A DNA stretch of 64,000 nt, from the NCBI GenBank assembly GCA_026988395.1, contig JALSLI010000197.1:1-64000 (forward strand). The letters are read 5' to 3'. The notes below the pieces were generated by a model. It had not been told where the DNA came from and made no database searches. It saw only the letters and a program-made list of their open reading frames with translations. A program made the translations under genes and the position numbers. This DNA comes from Flavobacteriaceae bacterium (GTDB lineage Bacteria > Bacteroidota > Bacteroidia > Flavobacteriales > Flavobacteriaceae). Each line of letters begins with the position of its first letter. Within the stretch, counting starts at the first letter, position 1. Of the stretch, positions 26,941 to 35,215 are shown piece by piece.

Positions 26941-26975
26941 AAAAAGCTTCATTTATAAATGAAGCTTTTTTTATA
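26941..26975 (+). terminator. Bidirectional terminator between ilvE and sufD
   Basis: AAAAAGCTTCAT and ATGAAGCTTTTT form a 12-bp or longer stem around a short AT loop (26941-26970), with T-rich sequence on both outer sides. It ends ilvE on the plus strand and the suf operon on the minus strand. Confidence 0.8.
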
Positions 26976-27003
26976 TAAGATTTTTCTGTAAAAATTTTAT
27001 GGA

Positions 27004-28314
27004 TTAAAAACCTAATTCAACACCTAATTTTTTAGCCATTAATTTAGTGATACGTTCTTTAAGTTTCGGGAATTTAATTTTTTCGATAACATCATTTCCA
27101 AAAGCATAAAGTAATAAAGCGTGTGCTTCTTTTTTGGGGATTCCGCGTTGTTGCATATAAAATAAGGCAGTTTCATCTAATTGTCCGATAGTACAACCAT
27201 GCGAACATTTTACATCATCTGCAAATATTTCCAATTGAGGTTTAGCATAAATAGTAGATTTATCACCAATTAAAATGGAATTGTTTTGCTGAAAAGCATT
27301 AGTTAATTGTGCTTTTTGATGAACGATTACTTTTCCGTTAAAAACACCGGTTGCTTTATCTGCGTAAATTCCTTTATAAAGCTCATGGCTTTCGCAATTT
27401 GGTTGGTTGTGGTAAACCACTGTGTGATTATCTACGTATTGTTTGTTTCCTAAAAGGGAAAATCCGTTTAAATTAGATTCTAAACGCTCGCCTTCTTGAT
27501 AGAATTCCAGATTGTTTCTAGTGAATTTTCCACCAAAACTAAAGGTGTTTACCGAAACAATACTATTGTCTTTTTGTTGTACAAAAGTTTGATCGATAAG
27601 CGATGCTTTTTCGGTGTCATTTTGAATTTTATTATAATCTACAATGGCTCTTTTAGCGGCAAATATTTCGGTAACTGAATTAGTAAAATTAGAGGAATCA
27701 TCTATTGTTTGATGTCTTTCTAGAATTTGTACATGCGAATTTTCATCAACAACAACTAAATTTCTTGGTTGTAAAAATTGATTCCCATTTAAAGAAAAAT
27801 AAATGATTTGAATTGGTTTTGATACAACCGTATTTTTAGGAATATGGATGAATGCACCTTGTTGTGTAAAAGCAGTATTTAAATGCGTTAAGCTTTCGTT
27901 ATTTTTAGCTATTTTATTAAAATAATGATCTAAAATTAGCTTGTATTTCGGTTTTTTTATAGCCGATGATAATAGGCAAACATCAATTCCGGAATGTGTA
28001 GTTTCCGACAAGAAAGAGCTGTAAACGCCATTGATAAAAACGATTTTATAAGTATCTACATCTTGAATAAAATATTTTTTTACATCATTAAGTTCTACAG
28101 CTGCTTCATAAGAGTTTGTAATTTCATAGTCCTTATTTATAATTGCTTTAAGAGGGGTGTATTTCCATTCTTCTTCTTTTTTTGTAGGAAAACCTTTGTT
28201 TTCAAAAGCCTCAAATGCCTTTGTTCGTATTGGATGTATGGAGTCGTCAATATGAAGTTCTCCTTTATTTTCCAATTCAAAAAAACCGGTAGTTAATTTA
28301 TCTTTTAAATTCAT
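27004..28314 (-). CDS. sufD: Fe-S cluster assembly protein SufD
   Basis: Scaffold partner of SufB in the SufBC2D complex, 436 residues. It has the right-handed beta-helix core of the SufB/D family and the conserved C-terminal segment DDVKCSHGCTIGQLDETALFYMQQRGI, including the conserved Cys/His used in cluster assembly. The N-terminus carries FPTKKEEEWKYTPL, typical of SufD. It is the last gene of sufA-sufB-sufC-sufD, 25 bp after sufC. Confidence 0.96.
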   Translation of the reverse strand: MNLKDKLTTGFFELENKGELHIDDSIHPIRTKAFEAFENKGFPTKKEEEWKYTPLKAIINKDYEITNSYEAAVELNDVKKYFIQDVDTYKIVFINGVYSSFLSETTHSGIDVCLLSSAIKKPKYKLILDHYFNKIAKNNESLTHLNTAFTQQGAFIHIPKNTVVSKPIQIIYFSLNGNQFLQPRNLVVVDENSHVQILERHQTIDDSSNFTNSVTEIFAAKRAIVDYNKIQNDTEKASLIDQTFVQQKDNSIVSVNTFSFGGKFTRNNLEFYQEGERLESNLNGFSLLGNKQYVDNHTVVYHNQPNCESHELYKGIYADKATGVFNGKVIVHQKAQLTNAFQQNNSILIGDKSTIYAKPQLEIFADDVKCSHGCTIGQLDETALFYMQQRGIPKKEAHALLLYAFGNDVIEKIKFPKLKERITKLMAKKLGVELGF

Positions 28315-28339
28315 TTTATCTATGTCTAAATGCTCATTT

Positions 28340-29089
28340 TTATTTTAACCAGTCGTATCCTTTTTCTTCTAGCTCGTGTGCCAATTCTTTACCGCCGGAT
28401 TTAATGATTTTTCCGTTGTGTAAAACATGCACAAAATCCGGTACAATATAATCTAAAAGACGTTGATAGTGCGTAATAACCAATACGGCGTTGTCCTTAT
28501 TTTTGAGTTTATTTACACCGTTTGCTACAATTTTTAGAGCATCGATATCCAAACCGGAATCTGTTTCATCTAAAATTGCCAATTTAGGTTCTAACATTGC
28601 CATCTGAAAAATTTCGTTTCGTTTTTTTTCACCACCTGAAAACCCTTGATTTAAAGATCTGGATAAAAATTTGCGATCCATTTCTAGTAATTCGGATTTT
28701 TCTTTAATCATTTTAAGCATATCTTTTGCCGGTAAATCTTCTAATCCTTGTGATTTACGTTTTGCATTGATTGCTGCTTTTATAAAGTTTGTGGTTGTAA
28801 CACCCGGAATTTCGACAGGATATTGAAAGGACATAAAAATTCCTTTATGAGCACGTTCTTCCGGTGATAAATCTAAGATACTTTCTCCTTCAAATAAGAT
28901 ATCACCTTTGATTACATCATACGTTTCGTTACCGGCGATAACGGAAGACAAAGTACTTTTTCCTGAGCCGTTTGGGCCCATTATTGCGTGGACTTCTCCG
29001 GGTTTTATCGTTAAATTAATTCCTTTTAAGATTTCATTATTTTCGATTCCTGCGTGTAAATCTTTTACTTCTAATATTGGTTTACTCAT
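28340..29089 (-). CDS. sufC: Fe-S cluster assembly ATPase SufC
   Basis: ABC-type ATPase that drives the SufBC2D scaffold, 249 residues. Walker A is GPNGSGKST (38-46), the signature motif is [10 protein letters not shown], and Walker B is [23 protein letters not shown] supplies the switch histidine. It works in the cytoplasm and has no membrane partner. It lies between sufB and sufD. Confidence 0.97.
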   Translation of the reverse strand: MSKPILEVKDLHAGIENNEILKGINLTIKPGEVHAIMGPNGSGKSTLSSVIAGNETYDVIKGDILFEGESILDLSPEERAHKGIFMSFQYPVEIPGVTTTNFIKAAINAKRKSQGLEDLPAKDMLKMIKEKSELLEMDRKFLSRSLNQGFSGGEKKRNEIFQMAMLEPKLAILDETDSGLDIDALKIVANGVNKLKNKDNAVLVITHYQRLLDYIVPDFVHVLHNGKIIKSGGKELAHELEEKGYDWLK

Positions 29090-29169
29090 TTTATAATATT
29101 TTTTTCAATCTAACTTTCCTAAAAAAATAGAATTGGTTTTTCTTTTTTAATATGATTATTTATTTTTAT

Positions 29170-30618
29170 CTATCCAACACTTCCTTCCAAAGAAATTTCC
29201 AATAATTTTCTGGCTTCTACAGCGAATTCCATTGGTAATTTATTTAAAACCTCTTTACTAAATCCGTTTACGATAAGAGCGATGGCTTTATCGGTGTCAA
29301 TACCTCTTTGGTTACAATAGAAAATTTGATCTTCACCAATTTTACTGGTAGTTGCTTCGTGTTCTATTTGTGCTGTGTTGTTTTTACATTCAATATACGG
29401 AAAAGTGTGTGCTCCACATTTATCGCCCATTAATAGAGAGTCACATTGCGAAAAATTACGAGCATTTTCGGCTTTATTATGTACTTGAACCAATCCGCGA
29501 TATGAATTTTGGGATTTTCCGGCAGATACACCTTTTGATATAATGGTACTTTTGGTGTTTTTACCTAAATGAATCATTTTTGTTCCGGTATCTGCTTGTT
29601 GGTAATTATTGGTTACTGCGATAGAATAAAATTCGCCAACCGAATTATCTCCTTTTAAGATGCAACTAGGATATTTCCAAGTAACGGCACTTCCGGTTTC
29701 TACTTGTGTCCAAGAAATTTTTGCATTAGTTTCACACAATCCTCTTTTGGTAACAAAGTTAAAAACGCCACCTTTTCCGTTTTTATCTCCGGGATACCAA
29801 TTTTGAACGGTAGAATATTTAATTTCGGCATCATCTAGTGCGATTAATTCTACTACTGCTGCGTGTAATTGGTTTTCATCACGTTGTGGAGCGGTGCAGC
29901 CTTCAAGATAACTTACATAACTTCCTTTATCGGCAATTAAAAGTGTTCGTTCAAATTGACCGGTTCCGCCTTCGTTTATACGAAAATAGGTAGAAAGTTC
30001 CATCGGACATTTAACGCCTTTTGGAATATAGCAAAAAGAACCATCGGTAAAAACCGCGGAATTTAATGCGGCGTAAAAATTATCTGTTTTAGGGACAATA
30101 GTACCTAAATATTTTTTTACCAAATCCGGATGTTTTTGAATAGCTTCGGAAATAGGCATAAATAAAATTCCTTTTTCGGCAAGTGTTTTTTTAAATGTGG
30201 TTGCAACCGAAACGGAATCAACTACAATATCCATTGCAACTCCGGCTAAACGTTTTTGTTCATTGATGGAAATGCCTAATTTTTCGTACATTTTAAGCAA
30301 CTCATCATCTACTTCGTCTAAACTGTCTAATTGCTTTTTTGGTTTAGGAGCAGAATAGTAAGAAATAGCTTGAAAATCCGGTTTAGGATAATTTACATTT
30401 GCCCAATCCGGTTCTTCCATATTTTTCCAGATACGATATGCATCCAATCTCCATTCGGTCATCCATTGTGGCTCATTTTTCTTTTTAGAAATAGCAATAA
30501 TTACTTCTTCGTTCAATCCTTTAGGGAAAGTTTCGGCATTTAAATCAGAATAAAATCCATATTCATATTCTTGATTTTCTAATTCCTTTTTTAAATCTTC
30601 TTCTGTATATTTACTCAT
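29170..30618 (-). CDS. sufB: Fe-S cluster assembly protein SufB
   Basis: Core scaffold on which the cluster is built, 482 residues. It shows the SufB hallmarks: [60 protein letters not shown] and the C-terminal [22 protein letters not shown]. The intersubunit cysteines and the glutamate in that region are retained. It begins 38 bp after the A-type carrier gene; the gap to sufC is 80 bp with no terminator. Confidence 0.97.
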   Translation of the reverse strand: MSKYTEEDLKKELENQEYEYGFYSDLNAETFPKGLNEEVIIAISKKKNEPQWMTEWRLDAYRIWKNMEEPDWANVNYPKPDFQAISYYSAPKPKKQLDSLDEVDDELLKMYEKLGISINEQKRLAGVAMDIVVDSVSVATTFKKTLAEKGILFMPISEAIQKHPDLVKKYLGTIVPKTDNFYAALNSAVFTDGSFCYIPKGVKCPMELSTYFRINEGGTGQFERTLLIADKGSYVSYLEGCTAPQRDENQLHAAVVELIALDDAEIKYSTVQNWYPGDKNGKGGVFNFVTKRGLCETNAKISWTQVETGSAVTWKYPSCILKGDNSVGEFYSIAVTNNYQQADTGTKMIHLGKNTKSTIISKGVSAGKSQNSYRGLVQVHNKAENARNFSQCDSLLMGDKCGAHTFPYIECKNNTAQIEHEATTSKIGEDQIFYCNQRGIDTDKAIALIVNGFSKEVLNKLPMEFAVEARKLLEISLEGSVG

Positions 30619-30656
30619 AATATTTATCTTTTTTTCCTTATTAATAAGGAATCATT

Positions 30657-30986
30657 TTATAAAGAAAAGGATTCGCCACAACCACAAGTTCGTTGTGCGT
30701 TTGGGTTATTAAAAACAAAACCTTTTCCGTTAAGTCCACCTTCATATTCAAGCGTTGTTCCTGCTAAATATAGGATGCTTTTTTTTTCAACAACAATTTT
30801 AATATCATTATCCTCAAAGATAGAATCATTTTCGTTTTTTTTATTGTCAAATTTTAATTCATAAGATAAACCGGAGCAACCACCACTTTTTACGCCAACA
30901 CGTACAAAGTCAGATTGCGGATTATATCCTTCTTCCTCCATCATGTTTGAGATTTTCTTTTTTGCAATTTCGCTTACTTTTATCAT
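30657..30986 (-). CDS. sufA: A-type Fe-S carrier (HesB/IscA/SufA)
   Basis: Accepts Fe-S clusters from the scaffold and delivers them to apoproteins, 109 residues. The three conserved cysteines are present: one in KSGGCSGLSY and two in QRTCGCGESF near the C-terminus. The ATG at 30986 gives MIKVSEIAKKKI, the family start; the frame is open 42 codons further but that part contains the promoter. It is the first gene of the suf operon. Confidence 0.94.
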   Translation of the reverse strand: MIKVSEIAKKKISNMMEEEGYNPQSDFVRVGVKSGGCSGLSYELKFDNKKNENDSIFEDNDIKIVVEKKSILYLAGTTLEYEGGLNGKGFVFNNPNAQRTCGCGESFSL

Positions 30987-31014
30987 AATAATATAGATTG
31001 ATTCTAAATAAGTG

Positions 31015-31022
31015 CAAATATA
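31015..31022 (-). promoter_or_regulatory. -7 promoter element of the suf operon
   Basis: On the minus strand it reads TATATTTG, an exact TAnnTTTG match, 28 nt before the sufA ATG. No iron- or Fe-S-sensing operator could be assigned with confidence. Confidence 0.5.
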
Positions 31023-31117
31023 GGTAAAGTTTCGGCAATTAAATGTTAAGAATAAGAAAAAAACGAGGTAAATATTCATTTTTAAATAACCTATCTGTTT
31101 AAAAATTAACACATTTA

Positions 31118-31149
31118 TTTGAATAATTGGATAAATTAATATAAATTTG
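31118..31149 (+). promoter_or_regulatory. Promoter of the PorP/OmpA pair, TTTG-N20-TAAATTTG
   Basis: TTTG at 31118-31121 and TAAATTTG at 31142-31149, 20 bp apart, form a good Bacteroidota promoter with a leader of about 50 nt before the ATG at 31204. Confidence 0.6.
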
Positions 31150-31203
31150 TCGCAATCGTATTAAAAAAATGCAACTAACCAATATTTTTTTAAGAAACTT
31201 TAT

Positions 31204-32148
31204 ATGAAAAAAAATTTACTTTTAATTGTGTTTACATTATTGATTTCTATACCCTCAATATTTGCACAACAAGACCCTCAGTACACACATTATATGTATA
31301 ATATGAATGTGGTAAACCCTGCTTATGCAGGAAGTAGAGAAACATTAAGTATCGGATTATTAGGAAGAACCCAATGGGTTGGAATCGATGGAGCACCACA
31401 GACAATTACTGCTAATATTCACGCCCCGGTTGGCAGAAATTTAGGATTAGGATTGTCTATTATAGCCGATAAGATAGGACCGGTAAAAGAGCAAAACGCG
31501 TATGCAGATGTTTCTTATACGATAGAAACTTCCGAAGACGGGAAATTATCTTTCGGATTAAAAGGAGGTGTTACCTTTTTTAATGCAGCCTTAAGTTCTA
31601 TTTTATTACCTGACGGAACTACCGGCGGAAGCTCGGCAGATGTGTTGTTTCAAAATGACGGAAAAGGAACTTTTCCAAATATAGGAGCCGGTATTTATTA
31701 TCATACCGATGATTATTACTTAGGCTTTTCGATACCAAACTTTTTAGAAACCCCACATTTTAAAGATGTGACATCCAGCACAGTAACCTTAGAAGCATCC
31801 GAGAAGATGCATGCCTTTTTTACGGCAGGTTACGTATTTGATTTAAGCGATAACGTGCAATTTAAACCTGCAACGATATTAAAAGCCGTTCCCGGTTCGC
31901 CATTATCAATAGACTTAACCGGTAATTTTATGATAAACGATACCTTTGAATTAGGCTTAGGTTACCGATTTGGTGATTCTATAGATGCCTTGGTTAGCTT
32001 TTTAGTAACCGATGATTTACGTGTAGGTTATGCATACGATTACACTTTAACCAGCTTAGGTGATTTTAACAGTGGTTCACACGAGATATTTTTACAATAT
32101 GATGTTAATCTATCCAGAAAGAATTTAAAATCCCCAAGATTCTTTTAA
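31204..32148 (+). CDS. PorP/SprF-family type IX secretion outer-membrane protein
   Basis: A 314-residue outer-membrane barrel of the PorP/SprF family. The signal peptide (MKKNLLLIVFTLLISIPSIFAQ) is followed at once by the family start QDPQYTHYMYNMNVVNPAYAGS. Conserved strands include LGLLGRTQWVGIDGAPQT-like sequence and a C-terminal strand ending FLQYDVNL. Members are thought to link T9SS cargo to the surface or to PorE-type proteins. The OmpA-family gene follows by 17 bp. The large adhesin gene usually found before such pairs is absent here. Confidence 0.93.
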   Translation: MKKNLLLIVFTLLISIPSIFAQQDPQYTHYMYNMNVVNPAYAGSRETLSIGLLGRTQWVGIDGAPQTITANIHAPVGRNLGLGLSIIADKIGPVKEQNAYADVSYTIETSEDGKLSFGLKGGVTFFNAALSSILLPDGTTGGSSADVLFQNDGKGTFPNIGAGIYYHTDDYYLGFSIPNFLETPHFKDVTSSTVTLEASEKMHAFFTAGYVFDLSDNVQFKPATILKAVPGSPLSIDLTGNFMINDTFELGLGYRFGDSIDALVSFLVTDDLRVGYAYDYTLTSLGDFNSGSHEIFLQYDVNLSRKNLKSPRFF

Positions 32149-32165
32149 CAACAACTTAATTTATT

Positions 32166-33785
32166 ATGAAAAAAATAAGATTATTTGTAATAGCTATATT
32201 TAGTTTTATAGTTAGTTACTCTCAGACAACAGCAGGTGAATATAAAGTAGATAACTTAGATATCAATACAAAATATCAAGATTTCGGAACTACATTTTAT
32301 GGTAAAGATAAAGTAATCTTCTCTTCTTCAAGACCAAAACCAGGAACGATATTACAATCTAAATGGAAAGAAAACGGTCAGCCTTTTTTAGATTTATATG
32401 AAGGGACAATCAATGGAGATGGAACAATATCTAATGTGAAATTGTTTTCAAAAACATTAAATACCAAGTTTCATGAAGCTTCTGTTTCTTTTACTCCGGA
32501 TCAAAAAACAGTATATTTTACTAGAGATTTTTTTGTAGATAAAAAATTACAAAAAGACGATACAGGTATTACAAATTTGGCAATAATGAAGGCAAATGTT
32601 AGTCCTGATGGACAATGGACAGATATTGAGCCTTTGCCTTTTAATAATGCTGCTTATTCTTGTGGCCACCCTTCGGTTAATAAAGATGGTACAAAACTAT
32701 ATTTTACTTCCGATATGCCGGGAACAATTGGTGGAACAGATATCTTTGTGGTAGATATTTTACCAAATGGCACGTATGGTATTCCTAGAAATTTGGGAAA
32801 AAAGGTGAATACTTTAGGTAAAGAAATGTTCCCTCATATCGATAAAGAAGATATTTTATATTTTTCTTCCGATAGTAGAAAAGACGGCATGGGAGGTTTA
32901 GATGTGTATGCTGTTAAGATTTATTCAAAGGCGATTTCAGATGCATTGCATTTAGGTCCTCCGGTAAATAGTGAGCAAGATGATTTTGCGTATATTCTTA
33001 AAAATGATACACACGAAGGTTATTTTTCATCAAATAGACCAGGCGGAAAAGGAGATGATGATATTTACCATTTTACTTCATCACCACCGCTTAAAATTGA
33101 ATGTAAACAATGGTTAAACGGTGTTACTAAGAATAAGAAAACAGGCGAAGTTTTACCTAATGCAGTAGTTGTATTATTTGATGATAAAGATAATGAGGTT
33201 GATAGTACTACATCAGATGCAAATGGTGTTTTTAAATTAGAAATGGTTTGTGATAAAAATTATAAAGTAGTTGCGGCAAAAGAAAAATTTGAAAAGGATT
33301 CACATTCCTTCACAACAGAAGAAAATCCGGATGAGATAGTTAATGTAACATTAAACTTAGAACCAATTCCGGAAGTAGTTAAAGTTCGTAAAAAAGTTAT
33401 TGTAAATATTAATCCGATTTATTTTGATTTTGATAAGGCAAATATTCGTCCGGATGCTAAAGTAGAATTAGATAAAGTTGTTGCGATAATGAATAAATAT
33501 CCTGATTTAAAAATTGAAGCAGGATCACATACAGATTCCAGAGGTCCGGCAGAATATAACCAAATCTTATCGGAACGTAGAGCAAAATCTACTGTTGATT
33601 ATATTGTAAGTAAAGGAATTGACGCATCGAGATTGACAGCAAAAGGTTATGGTGAGACACAATTAACCAACCATTGTGACGGTACGGTAAAATGTACCGA
33701 AGAAGAACACCAACAAAATCGTAGAACGGAATTTGTAATTTTAAATCCGGATGTTTTAGGATATGAGGTAGAAGAAAACAAATAA
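32166..33785 (+). CDS. OmpA-family lipid/peptidoglycan-binding protein with PD40 repeats
   Basis: A 539-residue envelope protein. A signal peptide (MKKIRLFVIAIFSFIVSYSQ) precedes WD40-like PD40 propeller repeats (KVIFSSSRP, KTVYFTRDF, KLYFTSDMPG, ILYFSSDSRKDGMGG, EGYFSSNRPGGKGDDDIY). A carboxypeptidase-regulatory-like beta-sandwich follows at about 320-395, then a C-terminal OmpA domain (NINPIYFDFDKANIRPDA, SHTDSRGPAEYNQILSERRA) that should bind peptidoglycan. It resembles PorE-like partners of PorP/SprF. The TPR stretch often found at the N-terminus of this family is missing. Confidence 0.92.
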   Translation: MKKIRLFVIAIFSFIVSYSQTTAGEYKVDNLDINTKYQDFGTTFYGKDKVIFSSSRPKPGTILQSKWKENGQPFLDLYEGTINGDGTISNVKLFSKTLNTKFHEASVSFTPDQKTVYFTRDFFVDKKLQKDDTGITNLAIMKANVSPDGQWTDIEPLPFNNAAYSCGHPSVNKDGTKLYFTSDMPGTIGGTDIFVVDILPNGTYGIPRNLGKKVNTLGKEMFPHIDKEDILYFSSDSRKDGMGGLDVYAVKIYSKAISDALHLGPPVNSEQDDFAYILKNDTHEGYFSSNRPGGKGDDDIYHFTSSPPLKIECKQWLNGVTKNKKTGEVLPNAVVVLFDDKDNEVDSTTSDANGVFKLEMVCDKNYKVVAAKEKFEKDSHSFTTEENPDEIVNVTLNLEPIPEVVKVRKKVIVNINPIYFDFDKANIRPDAKVELDKVVAIMNKYPDLKIEAGSHTDSRGPAEYNQILSERRAKSTVDYIVSKGIDASRLTAKGYGETQLTNHCDGTVKCTEEEHQQNRRTEFVILNPDVLGYEVEENK

Positions 33786-33810
33786 TTAACCAAACTTAAT
33801 ATTATTTGTG

Positions 33811-33840
33811 AAACCACTCTTTTTAGAGTGGTTTTTTATT
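33811..33840 (+). terminator. Terminator of the PorP/OmpA pair
   Basis: AACCACTCT (33812-33820), a TTTT loop and AGAGTGGTT (33825-33833) are followed by TTTTATTT. It sits immediately before the promoter of the next gene. Confidence 0.85.
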
Positions 33841-33849
33841 TAAAAATGG

Positions 33850-33857
33850 TATTTTTG
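33850..33857 (+). promoter_or_regulatory. -7 promoter element for the DUF3109 gene
   Basis: TATTTTTG ends 4 nt before the ATG at 33862. As with tatA, transcription should start at or next to the start codon. Confidence 0.5.
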
Positions 33858-33861
33858 CATC

Positions 33862-34431
33862 ATGATTCAAATAGGAAAAACACTCGTTTCAGAAGAAATA
33901 ATTGACACCGATTTTGTGTGTAATTTAAGTGCTTGTAAAGGGCAATGCTGTATTGATGGCGATGCCGGAGCTCCGTTAGAAGAAGATGAATTGCAAATAA
34001 TGAAAGATATTTTTCCTAAAGTAAAGCCATTTTTAAGACCCGAAGGTCTAAAAGCAATTGAAGAACAAGGAATTTACACCACAAATGAAGATGGTGAACA
34101 CGAAACAACTTTAATCAATGGAGCAGATTGTGCATACGTAATTTATGATGATAAAAAAGTGGCTTTATGTGCAATTGAAGAGGCTTATAATCAAGGAGAA
34201 ATTTCATGGAAAAAACCGGTTTCTTGTCATTTATATCCTGTAAGAGTTAGAGAATATACTGAATTTTATGGTGTAAATTATGATAAATGGTCTATTTGTG
34301 ATGATGCTTGTGTCTTAGGAAAAGAATTACAAGTGCCAATATACAAATTTGTAAAACAGGCATTAATACGAAAATTCGGTGAAGATTGGTATGCAGAATT
34401 AGAGAAAGTAGCATCACAGCTAAAAAAATAG
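33862..34431 (+). CDS. DUF3109 cysteine-rich protein (YkgJ-like)
   Basis: A 189-residue cytoplasmic protein of unknown function. The N-terminus has the cluster CNLSACKGQCC and the middle has further cysteines (NGADCAYVIYD, KKVALCAIEEAY, KPVSCHLYPVRV, WSICDDACVLG). This pattern is that of the zinc- or iron-binding YkgJ/DUF3109 group. It begins a plus-strand run with the hydrolase and helicase genes, with gaps of about 10 bp, suggesting one operon. Confidence 0.88.
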   Translation: MIQIGKTLVSEEIIDTDFVCNLSACKGQCCIDGDAGAPLEEDELQIMKDIFPKVKPFLRPEGLKAIEEQGIYTTNEDGEHETTLINGADCAYVIYDDKKVALCAIEEAYNQGEISWKKPVSCHLYPVRVREYTEFYGVNYDKWSICDDACVLGKELQVPIYKFVKQALIRKFGEDWYAELEKVASQLKK

Positions 34432-34441
34432 TTTAAAATTT

Positions 34442-35206
34442 ATGTTATTACACTCAAAAATCTTAGGGAAAAGAGAACCATTAATAATTTTACATGGTTA
34501 TTTTGGTATGGGAGATAATTGGAAATCACTTGCTAACAAATTTTCAGAATTTTTTGAAGTACATCTAATAGACCAACGAAATCACGGCCGTAGTTTTCAT
34601 TCAGATGATTTTACGTACGAGTTGATGGTAGATGATCTTAAAAATTATATTTCACATTATAATTTAGATAAAATTTACCTTTTAGGACATTCCATGGGAG
34701 GAAAAACTGCCATGCTTTTTGCTGTTAATTATCCCGAAATCGTTAAAAAATTAATCATAGCTGATATTGCTCCAAAATATTATCCACCACATCATCAGTT
34801 TATTTTAGAAGCTTTAAATGCAGTTGATTTTAATAAAATTAATAGTAGGAGAGAAGTAGAGCAAGTTTTAAAAAAATATATTGATGAAGAAGGAATACGG
34901 CAATTTTTATTAAAAAACGTGTATTGGAAAGAAAAAGGAAAACTTGATTATCGTTTTAATTTAGAATCGCTAACCGAAAACAATCAAGAAGTAGGAGAAG
35001 CCTTACCGGTTTTTACAATGTATGAAGGTCCAACCTTATTCTTAAAAGGAGAAAATTCAGGCTATATCACTGAAGAGGATATTCCTCTGATTCAAGCACA
35101 TTTTCCAAATAGTAAAATAATTACCATAAAAAATTCCGGTCATTGGTTACATGCCGAAAACCCCAAACAATTTTATGATGAGGTATTAAAGTTTTATTTA
35201 GAATAA
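34442..35206 (+). CDS. Alpha/beta-fold hydrolase (YbfF-like esterase)
   Basis: A 254-residue cytoplasmic hydrolase. The nucleophile elbow is GHSMGG with Ser84. The oxyanion region is LHGYFGMGDNW, and IDQRNHGRSFHSDDFTY is the segment typical of the YbfF esterase group. The catalytic histidine is in NSGHWLHAENP near the C-terminus. The natural ester substrate is unknown. It is 10 bp after the DUF3109 gene and 9 bp before the helicase gene. Confidence 0.87.
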   Translation: MLLHSKILGKREPLIILHGYFGMGDNWKSLANKFSEFFEVHLIDQRNHGRSFHSDDFTYELMVDDLKNYISHYNLDKIYLLGHSMGGKTAMLFAVNYPEIVKKLIIADIAPKYYPPHHQFILEALNAVDFNKINSRREVEQVLKKYIDEEGIRQFLLKNVYWKEKGKLDYRFNLESLTENNQEVGEALPVFTMYEGPTLFLKGENSGYITEEDIPLIQAHFPNSKIITIKNSGHWLHAENPKQFYDEVLKFYLE

Positions 35207-35215
35207 AATTATTAT

